A stretch of 64,000 nucleotides of DNA. Source: Nissolia schottii. Lineage: Eukaryota; Streptophyta; Magnoliopsida; Fabales; Fabaceae. The notes beneath the pieces were generated by a model. It made no database searches, was not told the DNA's origin, and saw nothing but the letters and a program-made list of their open reading frames with translations. Positions 25,960-35,854 of the stretch are shown here, one piece after another (the stretch's first letter is position 1; each line of letters opens with the position of its first letter). The position numbers were made by a program, and so were the translations under genes. The DNA lies in the NCBI GenBank assembly GCA_003254905.1, contig QANU01028603.1:1-64000 (forward strand). Direction: 5' to 3'.

Positions 25960-26340
25960 TGCAAATCAATGGATTCTCCCCCGCGCACGATAATTAGTGT
26001 CCCGGTCTTTTTGTAAAAATATTTTTTGGATTTTTGTAGCTTACTTAAAAACCAATGATTTTCGCATATATTGAATTCTCCGCTTACCATGTGCTAACAT
26101 AACACATATATGAATATTTACTTACATTTTAATTAAATAAATTAAAAAAATAAAATTATTTCGTACGCAATTCGCCAACATGGTTGGCGAATTCTTAATG
26201 AATTCGCTAGTACGGTTGGCGAATCCCAACCCCTCAGTGCCACGTCGGCCAAACCGTGGTAGTCCTATAATAAGTTTTCAAACGAGGGTATTTTGGTAAT
26301 ATGTTTCTACGGCAGGGGTAATACAGTAAAAAACTCTATA
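25960..26340 (-). repeat. Repeat family with TTCGCCAAC/GTTGGCGAA palindromes, copy 1
   Basis: Two palindromic words pairing TTCGCCAAC with GTTGGCGAA lie at about 26168-26225. The whole 380-bp segment matches the reverse complement of 58225-58600, with shared phrases GCGCACGATAA, CACATATATGAATATT and CCACGTC. It therefore represents a dispersed repeat in opposite orientation, probably a fragment of a larger transposon whose superfamily I cannot name. Confidence 0.65.
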
Positions 26341-29040
26341 TTTAAAAGTTTCCTTTGACTAATATTATTCATAAAAGTAAATTATTAATATTTATTATAT
26401 TATGAAAAACACAATGATTATCATAATAGAAATTGTTAAAGTTACTAGAAATCTAATAGTGAGAGACTTCGGTAATTTGCACGAGATTTTTATAACATCA
26501 ATTTAGACTTAACATTTTCACTTTCACATCAATTTGATCCCCGAATATGACTGACATCAATTTGTTCCTAGTATTGTACGATATTTTTATGTTTATGAGT
26601 TGATTCTTCTCGAGAAATCACTTCTTGTTATATAGACATGTGCTAAATAATAGTTCAACTTCAAAGAGCAACATTAAAGAGTTCAAACTATGAAAAAGTA
26701 CGTAAGCAAATTAAAGATAGTCTTATTACATCATAATAACAACACTAAAAAGAAATAAGATTTGGATGAAAAATATCATTTACTAACACCATCTATCATT
26801 TACTACTCTGTTTATTTAAACATAACTACATTTTGAAGTTTGTCCCCCGGTCCAACCTTGTAGAAAAATGTCACAAAACAAGAGCTAATTCGTCTCTTAA
26901 ACAAAAGATTATTTCAGATCATACATTACGTCCTCTTCTGAGTGTTACGCTCTCTGCAAGTAGCATCCTCATTGCAAGTAAACCTATGACATCAACATAG
27001 CTTATTAGTTCATCGTCAACATGGTCAACAACAACGATGAGCTTACCCACAAAGTCATAATATTAATGATTCTCCATAATTGCAGTGTTGCATCTGTGAA
27101 ATTAATCTTCCCAAAATACAAACCTATTTACTTTTACTTTACATCCAAGTTTATCCATTTTTCTTAAATGATTGATCAAAAAACATGAGTTCAATTATCA
27201 TAAGTAACCAGGATATTGATCATTTTCTCTATGCATTGATAAATTCATTCCAGTTTAACTACAAAACCTTATCTTTTCTTGCAAGTTGCAAATTGACGCA
27301 TCAAGAAATTTTTATATTAGTTTCCAACTTTTATAGTATGCAAAATTAGTAGGAATAAAAAGGATTCAAGAACACATACCCCCCACTTTTCTTGTCTGCT
27401 ACTAGTGGCCATTTTCCCTTGCTTCCCCAAACTCACCAGGGAGTGATAGTAAAGTCTCAGTAAACACGACCATTCTGTGCATAGAAGGACACTCTGGTTG
27501 AAACTCTACATATTTTGCTTTATTATTAAATTTCACCAAGTGTCCACGGTCATTTGTCGCAACAAGTTCACCCCTTTTAGTGAAGCACAAAGGATTGTTT
27601 ATACTTCTTTTATAAGGAAGAACAACATTGAGTTTAATCCAAGATGACTGCTTATTATATTCTTTCAGCATCCATATCTCAACTTTATCCTCTTGTGTAT
27701 AATAATAGCTTACACTAAGGCATCCTCCCAAAAGTTTCAAATCCCTAAACAAACCGCCTACTTTACCCGGCAATGATATCTTTGAGAAGTTATTTCCCAC
27801 CAAATCAAAGGTGACAATTACTTGAACTGTAAAATCAGATGCTTGAGCATGACCTTCAACATGATTACCCAGCCAATGAATAGCCCCATTAAATAATACT
27901 GCAGATCGAAATCCAATAATTGATGGGGGAAAATGGATACCTTCAATTTCTTTCCATGAATTTGTTTTAACGAAGAAAACCTCCAAGTGGGGTTTCAAAT
28001 CCTGATTAGAAGTTATACCGACCTCTTGCCATCCTAGAGCTACTAAGTAATCATCATTGGGAGTGTCATACCCAAAACCATACCAAAAACCAATTGCTTT
28101 ATAACTCCTTAGAGCATTTGAGGCAACAGAGGTGTATGACAGTGGTTTATGAACACCAATTGATGGGTTCCAAAAAATTAGATATTGGTGATTTGCTAAA
28201 AGTATAAACCCCCTACACGAATCTATATCCTTAACGCTAAAGTTATAAGGTATTGGAGAATGAATCACTGCACAATCGCGACAAATTGATATGTCTACAT
28301 CTATCAATCGAGCTTCAGAACCAGATCGTTTCATGTAGAGAAGTTTACGGGTGGGTGCGACAGCAAGATCAAAATGTGATTTTGCGAACCAGCTATCCAA
28401 AATGAGAGAGTTCCATGACTTAGAGACTGACCTGAATCGAACAAGAGATTTGACTGGCAACCTCAATAAGATTTCTATTGTCAATTCGTAAAAGAGAGGA
28501 AAGTTCTCCGTCTTCGTATCCATGATGTTCGGTCTCTTGCTTCTCACTTGTGTCTGAATGTCTAAAGTGAAGGTGAGAGTTTGCAGCACAATGTTATGAT
28601 AAAATAGTAGAAGAGCAATATTACTAAAGACTCTAGTTCACATTAATTCTTACACCAGATGATATGATCTCACGAGTCATGATCTTTTATTTTAGGAAAG
28701 GAATCTTTCATAAATCAAAAGATAGAAAAATGATAAATTTCAAGTTTCCTCTGACTAATATTATGAATAAAAGTAAATTATTAATATAAAAAGTTATATG
28801 CTTAAAAGTTTTCTTTGACTAATATTATTAATATAAGTAAATTATTAATATTTATTATATTACGAAAAACACAATTATTATCATATTAGAAATTGTTAAA
28901 GTTACTAGAAATTGTCTAATAGTGAGAGACTTCGGTAGTTTGCACGAGAGTTCATAAGTTCAAACCTCATTGTTACTAATGTACCTAAAAAATAGTAGAA
29001 AATGGTGCACATAGGATCATATGGTAAATCCTTTTTTTTG
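26338..29040. repeat. Tandem unit A of the duplicated F-box block
   Basis: From about 26490 this unit matches unit B (29893 onward) at a constant offset of about 3402 bp through the F-box gene and beyond it. The left edge 26338-26490 matches the region just upstream of the gene (about 28795-28965 and 32190-32350), and it is joined directly to the next segment without the roughly 0.9 kb found between units A and B. This indicates a deletion or an unequal-exchange joint. Confidence 0.8.
27402..28523 (-). CDS. F-box protein with F-box-associated (FBA) domain, copy A
   Basis: A single-exon gene. The frame is open from 28589 (395 codons), but I prefer the ATG at 28523 (373 residues). It gives MDTKTENFPLFYEL, placing the F-box near the N terminus as in plant F-box/kelch-type proteins. 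The F-box follows at once (LTIEILLRLPVKSLVRFRSV, then SKSWNSLI); it would bind an ASK/SKP1 adaptor of an SCF ubiquitin ligase. Downstream is the FBA type 1 pattern: GFILLANHQYLIFWNPS, FGYDTPNDDYLVALG, FNGAIHWL, FDLVGNNFSKISLP and VEIWMLKEY. FBA domains recruit substrates, but the target cannot be read from sequence. It is 96% identical in protein to the gene at 30804-31925. It lies antiparallel to UAM/RGP in a local tandem block. It looks intact; whether it is expressed is unknown. Confidence 0.88.
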   Translation of the reverse strand: MDTKTENFPLFYELTIEILLRLPVKSLVRFRSVSKSWNSLILDSWFAKSHFDLAVAPTRKLLYMKRSGSEARLIDVDISICRDCAVIHSPIPYNFSVKDIDSCRGFILLANHQYLIFWNPSIGVHKPLSYTSVASNALRSYKAIGFWYGFGYDTPNDDYLVALGWQEVGITSNQDLKPHLEVFFVKTNSWKEIEGIHFPPSIIGFRSAVLFNGAIHWLGNHVEGHAQASDFTVQVIVTFDLVGNNFSKISLPGKVGGLFRDLKLLGGCLSVSYYYTQEDKVEIWMLKEYNKQSSWIKLNVVLPYKRSINNPLCFTKRGELVATNDRGHLVKFNNKAKYVEFQPECPSMHRMVVFTETLLSLPGEFGEARENGH

Positions 29041-29149
29041 TCCTTTCGACAACTTTTCACAACTAATATGATTTTATTATATTATGTTTTTGAAAGTGTT
29101 ATCAATTTTCTTTATATAATATTCTATTAATAATATCTTAATAAGCTAC

Positions 29150-29250
29150 TTCATGAATAGGTCTAGTGCAGAGGAATTTTAATAGTAGACATGAGGACAT
29201 AGGTCATAGGTCGTAGGTTCAAATCCCATTAGCACTAAGGAAAATGCAAT
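29150..29250 (+). mobile_element. Possible tRNA-derived SINE fragment
   Basis: A box-B-like word GGTTCAAATCCCA follows a segment with weak box-A character (about 29160-29190). Length and 3' tail are unclear. A tRNA gene is excluded because no cloverleaf can be drawn. Confidence 0.25.
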
Positions 29251-29625
29251 TCTTTATTTGAATTTTGTTTTTTGTTTTGTTCTTGCATATTTTCAACTTC
29301 CTTGGTTTCCTTTTATCATAAATTACACTAACTTTGTCAAAATTAATTAACATTACACTTATTTCCTTCTAATTTACAAGTTGACACTCACTTCCCTTAC
29401 CTCCACATATCTTATTAAATTCCAAAATTATCCTTACGGAACAAAACATAAAAAACCTATCCATAATCTTTCATCTCTACCATACCAACACCCAACCGTC
29501 TATAACAACACAAAGGCAAATAGAATTGATACAAGGTGAATAGTAGGTACACATGTAAAGGATTTGTAGAAAGAGGAGTTTTTAGAGAGAGGACTTGTGA
29601 ACGCACAGAAGAATTTATTTATTTA

Positions 29626-29688
29626 TACACACACACACACACATATATATATATGTCTGTATCTATATACATATATATATATATGTGT
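29626..29688. repeat. (CA)n(TA)n compound microsatellite
   Basis: A CA run is followed by two TA runs separated by TGTCTGTATC. It is unlike the same position of other F-box units, so it arose or was inserted after the duplication or was lost elsewhere. Confidence 0.85.
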
Positions 29689-29892
29689 AGGTCCTGTGGA
29701 AAATATAAAAAAGCAACTCAAGATGAAGGTGACAAATTCTTGAAGAATCTCATAGAAGCAACAACTGCAAATTCAAAGGAGACGGGTCCTAAAGTTTGAA
29801 GACATCCTGACTCGAGGCAGATGAAGGAATATTAATACTTTGGATCAATATCAATCAAATTGTTTTGATATCAATTTGGTCACAAAATTTTT

Positions 29893-32460
29893 TATAACAT
29901 CAATTTAGACTCAACATTTTCACTTTCACATCAATTTGATCCCCGAATATAACTGACATCAATTTGTTCCTAGTATCGTACGATATTTTTATGTTTATGA
30001 GTTGATTCTTCTGCAGAAATCACTTCTTGTTATATAGACATGTGCTAAATAATAATGCAACTTCAAAGAACAACATTAAAGAGTTCAAACTATGAAAAAG
30101 TACGTAAGCAAATTAAAGATGGTCTTATTACATCATAATAACAACATTAAAAAGAAATAAGATTTGGATGAAAAATATCATTTACTAACACCAACTATCA
30201 TTTACTACTCTGTTTATTTAAACATAACTACATTTTGAAGTTTGTCCCCCGGTCCAACCTTGCATAAAAATGTCACAAAACAAGAGCTAATTCGTCTCTT
30301 AAACAAAAACTTATTTCAGATCATACATTACATCCTCTTCTGAGTGCTACGCTCTTTGCAAGTAGCATCCTCATTGCAAGTAAACCTATGACATCAACAT
30401 AGCTTATTAGTTCATTGTCAACATGGTCAACAACAACGATGAGCTTACCCACAAAGTCGTAATATTAATCATTCTCCATAATTGCAATGTTGCATCTGTG
30501 AAATTAATCTTCCCAAAATACAAACCTATTTACTTTTACTTTACATCCAAGTTTATCCATTTTTCTTAAATGATTGATCAAAAAACACGAGTTCAATTAT
30601 CATAAGTAACCAAGATATTGATCATTTTCTCTATGCATTGATAAATTCATTCCAATTTAACTACAAAACCTTATCTTTTCTTGCAAGTTGCAAATTGACG
30701 CATCAAGAAATTTTTATATTAGTTTCCCACTTTTACAGTATGAAAAATTAGTAGGAATAAAAAGGATTCAAGAACACATACCCCCCACTTTTCTTGTCTG
30801 CTACTAGTGGTCATTTTCCCTTGCTTCCCCAAACTCACCAGGAAGGGATAGTAAAGTCTCAGTAAACACGACCATTCTGTGCATAGAAGGACACTCTGGT
30901 TGAAACTCTACATATTTTGCTTTATTATTAAATTTCACCAAGTGTCCACGGTCATTTGTCGCAACAAGTTCACCCCTTTTAGTAAAGCACAAAGGATTGT
31001 TTATACTTCTTTTATAAGGAAGAACAACATTGAGTTTAATCCAAGATGACTGCTTATTATATTCTTTCAGTATCCATATCTCAACTTTATCCTCTTGTGT
31101 ATAATAATAGCTTACACTAAGGCATCCTCCCAAAAGTTTCAAATCCCTAAACAAACCGCCTACTTTACCCGGCAATGATATCTTTGAAAAGTTATTTCCC
31201 ACCAAATCAAAGGTGATAATTACTTGAACTGCAAAACCAGATGCTTGAGCATGACCTTCAACATGATTACCCAGCCAATGAATAGCCCCATTAAATAATA
31301 CTGCAGATCGAAATCCATTAATTGATGGGGGAAAATGGATACCTTCAATTTCTTTCCATGAATTTGTTTTAACTGAGAAAACCTCCAAGTGGGGTTTCAA
31401 ATCCTGATTAGAAGTTATACCAACCTCTTGCCATCCTAGAGCTACTAAGTAATCATCATTGGGAGTGTCATACCCAAAACCATACCACAAACCAATTGCT
31501 TTATAACTCTTTAGAGCATTTGAGGCAACAGAGGTGTATGATAGTGGTTTATGAACACCAATTGATGGGTTCCACAAAATTAGATATTGGTGATTTGCTA
31601 AAAGTATAAACCCCCTACACGAATCTATATCCTTAACGCTAAAGTTATGAGGTATTGGAGAATGAATCACTGCACAATCGCGACAAATTGATATGTCTAC
31701 ATCTATCAATCGAGCTTCAGAACCAGATCGTTTCATGTAGAGAAGTTTATGGGTGGGTGTGACAGCAAGATCAAAATGTGATTTTGCGAACCGGCTATCC
31801 AAAATGAGCGAGTTCCATGACTTAGAGACTGACCTGAATCGAACAAGAGATTTGACTGGCAACCTCAATAAGATTTCTACTGTCAATTCGTAAAAGAGAG
31901 GAAAGTTCTCCGTCTTCGTATCCATGATGTTCGGTCTCCTACTTCTCACTTGTGTCTGAATGTCTAAAGTGAAGGTGAGGGTTTGCAGCACAATGTTATG
32001 ATTAAATAGTAGAAGAACAATATTAATATAGACTCTAGTTCGTTAATTCTTATACCAGATGATATGATATCACGAGTCATGATCTTTTATTTTAGGAAAG
32101 GAATCTTTCATAAATCAAAAGATAGAAAAATGATAAATTTCAAGTTTCCTCTGACTAATATTATTAATAAAAGTAAGTTATTAATATAAGATGTTATATA
32201 TTTAAAAGTTTCCTTTGACTAATATTATTAATAAATGCAAATTATTAATATTTATTATATTATGAAAAACACAATTATTATCATATTAGAAATTGTTAAA
32301 GTTTTTAGAAATTGTTTAGTAGTGAGAGACTTTTGTAGTTCGCTTGAGTGTTCATAAATTCGAACCTCTGTTACTAATGTACCCAAAAAAATAGTTGAAA
32401 ATGTTGCATATCGCATAATATGTTAAATACTCTTTTTTGTCCTTTCTACAACTTTTCACA
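29893..32460. repeat. Tandem unit B of the duplicated F-box block
   Basis: It matches unit A at an offset of about 3402 bp, including the 3' flank, the whole gene and the upstream region to about 32460. A further fragment (about 32560-32770) matches 26490-26660 and 29880-30060 at lower identity, so a third unit once followed and has lost its F-box gene. Confidence 0.85.
30804..31925 (-). CDS. F-box protein with F-box-associated (FBA) domain, copy B
   Basis: A single-exon paralogue of the gene at 27402-28523. The frame is open from 31991 (395 codons); the preferred start is the ATG at 31925 (373 residues), giving MDTKTENFPLFYELTVEILL. The F-box is followed by the same FBA type 1 pattern as in copy A (FGYDTPNDDYLVALG, FNGAIHWLGNHVEG, VEIWILKEYNKQSSW). 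By hand count the two 395-codon frames differ at about 26 nucleotides and 16 residues. Most changes therefore alter the protein, and they spread over both the F-box and the substrate-binding part. Each copy carries the same neighbouring non-coding DNA, showing duplication of a genomic block rather than retroposition. Substrate unknown. It looks intact. Confidence 0.88.
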   Translation of the reverse strand: MDTKTENFPLFYELTVEILLRLPVKSLVRFRSVSKSWNSLILDSRFAKSHFDLAVTPTHKLLYMKRSGSEARLIDVDISICRDCAVIHSPIPHNFSVKDIDSCRGFILLANHQYLILWNPSIGVHKPLSYTSVASNALKSYKAIGLWYGFGYDTPNDDYLVALGWQEVGITSNQDLKPHLEVFSVKTNSWKEIEGIHFPPSINGFRSAVLFNGAIHWLGNHVEGHAQASGFAVQVIITFDLVGNNFSKISLPGKVGGLFRDLKLLGGCLSVSYYYTQEDKVEIWILKEYNKQSSWIKLNVVLPYKRSINNPLCFTKRGELVATNDRGHLVKFNNKAKYVEFQPECPSMHRMVVFTETLLSLPGEFGEARENDH

Positions 32461-32917
32461 ACTAACATGATTTAATTATATTGTTTTTAAGAAGATGTTA
32501 TCCATTTTTTTTATATAATATTCTATTTATAATATCTTACTTTTCGAATTAGTTTAGTGGTGAGAAATTTAGATATTAATTTGGTCACAATTTTTTTTAA
32601 CAACAATTTAGTCATAACATTTTTTTACTTTGACATCAATTTAATTCTCGAATATAATTGACATCAGTTAGTCCTTAGTATCGTATAATATTTTTATCTT
32701 TATGAGCTAATTCTTCTATTGAAATCATTTGTTCTTATACAGACATACGCTAAATTATAGTGCAACCTTAAAACGCAATGTCCCTACTATGATGAGAAAA
32801 CAGTTCCATTTTTTGAAATTTTGTTAAAAAATAAGTGACTAAGAATTTCAAAAATTGGATGTTCAATCATATGAAAGGCGAAATACAAATTCCATGAAAA
32901 AAAATATTATACCCCAC

Positions 32918-33650
32918 GATAATTATCAAAATCGCAAGTTAACTCGTAAACTCGTACGAGTTTGCACGAGTTTACGTTCCTAGGTAGTAAAATCGAGCTG
33001 ACTCGCATGTAAACTCGTTTATGGGTAAACTCGGCTGAACTCGGGTAAACTCGTGTAAACTCGCATAAAATCGCGAGTTTACTCCAGAGTTCACGAGTTT
33101 ACCACAGGTGAGGGGTTTTTTTTTTTCCAGCTGCGCATGCAATCGTGCTCCGTAATACCATCGTGCTTCGTCGCTAATCCATCGTATATATTTCATCATT
33201 TTCTCATAAATCTTTTCCACCGGGGTGCGTGACCTCTGCATCGCTATCTGTACTTTAGTGTTTTGGATTGGAGACATCTTCATCACATACTCACTTTCTG
33301 TGATGCTCAATACTATGAGACTCGTTGGTATCTTCGGTATTTATGTTGATACATTTTACTTGTCATTAAGTTTATATGGAGGAGAATATGTTCTTGTTCA
33401 AACATATGTATTATGTATTATCTATGAATTAAACTGAGAACTCATATTTCATCTTTATCAGTGCTTTGTTATGGAGTTAAAAGTATTTATGAATTTCAAG
33501 TTTTATTAAATATATTTTTGTAACATAATGATTTTTTAAAATATTTTTTAATATTTTTTTAATAATAGATAAACTCGTACGAGTTTACGATCAGAGTTTA
33601 CGGAAGCTCCATGAGTTTACTTAAACTCGCGAGTTTGATAACCATGTACC
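32918..33650. mobile_element. Non-autonomous DNA element with AAACTCG subterminal repeats
   Basis: The left edge (ATTATCAAAATCGC) and the right edge (GCGAGTTTGATAACCAT) are inverted relatives. Both ends are packed with short AAACTCG/CGAGTTT words in both orientations (about 32940-33110 and 33568-33640), including the palindrome AACTCGTACGAGTTT at both sides. The 730-bp interior has no transposase. Subterminal repeats of this kind are typical of hAT and Mutator-like elements; I cannot decide between them because no clean target duplication is visible. It ends 200 bp past the TRM1 stop codon. Confidence 0.55.
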
Positions 33651-33848
33651 CCACAAAATTTCTCAAATTCAATATCTATGTAGTTTTGATTTCATTCATA
33701 GTGAAACAATAGGGGAAAAAAAAAGGATCACTTTCTAGCCCCTCTTACTCTGTGCCTCTAAAACCTACAAAATTTAGTAGCAACAAAGCATGACCTTACG
33801 AATTTTGATGAAATTGATTTCAAGAAAGAACCTTCATTCATTTGTTAG

Positions 33849-35811
33849 CTAAGCTGTGATATTATTATTATTATCTTCTGCCTTCTGCCTTTTGCTTTTG
33901 GATTCTTCATTGTTGATGTCTTCTTGGTTGAGAGCTCCATTAATTGCTGCTTGACCCAAAAGAGAGACATGCTTGCTCCTGATTTGACGCCCTGCCCTAA
34001 GTTTAGGACCCCAGTGCCTTTCGGGATTCGGAAGAAAGCGCGCAATCTTCTTAGCTTGTGCCTTACTAAGAGATGCTACAGCTCGAGCAAAATTAGCCTA
34101 CGGGGCAAACAAGAAAAACTTTAGATTCTTATTTTCTGACTATTTTTCTATAAAACACACGTTCATGAAAGGGGGGAAAAAAAAAACCTCGAAAGGCAAA
34201 AAATATACCTGAAGAACAGGTTCCTTCGCAAGTATGATATTTCCTGGTTGATCTGCTGGTTGAGCTTTCACAGGATGATTTTTGACCTATAAGCGAAACT
34301 TAATCAGTAATCAAAAATAACATACTATCATCAATATATAGAAAGAAACGAACATTGACTACACCATCGACTGAAAAAAGCAGCAACAATCACATGTAAA
34401 CTCTTACCCAGCAGCGCATTATATCCCAAATGACATCCATTGGCGCATCTGATTTAAGCCCCAGTGGATTAACATGAGTTCCAGATATACGGTAGCCAGC
34501 GTTGATCACCGCAGAACGGAAAATAACCGCAGACGGAGAAGTGCATTTAAGCGTTGCACAGAGATTGTGCAGACTTAGAAACAAGGGAACATCAGGCAAT
34601 TCCTGAAAAGAACACAATTATTTAATATTAGATATACCTATGAGCTGCGACGAGTTATGTGCGTGGTATTAAAAAACGGACAGTAAAAAAAACACACCTC
34701 TGATATTGTGGTCAAGACCGCGGATATGCGATCATAAGCAGGATAACTGCTTTTCATCGATTTCACATCTGCGAGCATAGAAGTCACCCATTCATGGTCA
34801 TGGATGGGAGCAGACCATATAGGCCCGCCCATATTGAATTTCTTCCCACAATAACCGCACTCTTGAGGAACAACAGGACCATAGCCAGGCAGATATCTGA
34901 CACTGCTATTGTTCTGAAAAATAGAAAAACATAAATAAGGCTTCTCATCAGGACACCATTGCATTTTAATTTAAGTCACAATAGAAGCAATATTTTGAAC
35001 CCCGGCATCATAATAGAACTGATCATCAACCAAATTTCCTACACTACAAGTTTACACCTATAAAAGATGAGGTAAACCAAGATGTGATGAATGCAGGAAA
35101 TGAAAATGTGCATCTTCATAGTTTTTGGTTTGGCAAGTTGTATACATATTGGTGTCAACAGTAACCATCTCAAGCCTATAAACGTAACACTCTCTTCCAC
35201 TAAACATAGATAAAAACCAACACTAACAATAACGTCAAAAGACCAACAGCTTTGGCAATTACAGAGCATCTTAGAACAGCATATAAAATGCAAAGAAGTA
35301 CAAAGAGAATGAAGAGAAACAGCAAATCTGGATTAATCATTTCATTTTCCAAGCAAAATCTGTTTCTGTTGATACATATGGTTTTCAATGATATGGTTTC
35401 AAGACAGTGCTTGTAGCAGATCAGAACAGGATACACACCTTGGAGATGGTCCTCCCAAGGGGCTGCAGGTGGAAAGAATCACAGCCAGTGCACTGATAAA
35501 CATATGAAAGCTTCAGAGGAGTGTTTTTCATTGCACTTGCAGAACTGCAACCAATTATTTCATGTTTCAGTTGGCCGCAAAGACAGTAAATTAATGTTAT
35601 AGAAACATCATCATCATCATCATCATTTCATAAAGCTTCTAGAAATATTTTAGTAGCAAAAATAAGAGTAAGAGGACTTACGTGTAGATGCGAACAAAAA
35701 CACGAACATAGAAGTCCATCTGAACAGATAGCACAGGAACAATATACCTCTTGTAACGATTAGCATGACTCTGCATTAAATGGAGAGAAAAATATTATAT
35801 GCAAACTAAGG

Positions 35812-35854
<43 letters not shown>

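Larger units (their letters stand above)
29040..29892. other. Spacer between F-box units
   Basis: It contains a (CA)n(TA)n microsatellite at 29626-29688 and a tRNA-promoter-like word (GGTTCAAATCCCA near 29215) that could be part of a SINE. The plus-strand frame at 29536-29799 runs through the microsatellite (Tyr/Ile/Thr repeats) and is not supported as a gene. Confidence 0.5.

Noticed and set aside
29205-29235. tRNA gene suggested by a box-B word
   Set aside because: No acceptor, D or anticodon stem can be formed; at best a SINE fragment.
29536-29799. 87-codon plus-strand frame between the F-box genes
   Set aside because: It runs through a CA/TA microsatellite (Tyr-Thr-His-Ile repeats) and the flanking parts match nothing recognisable.
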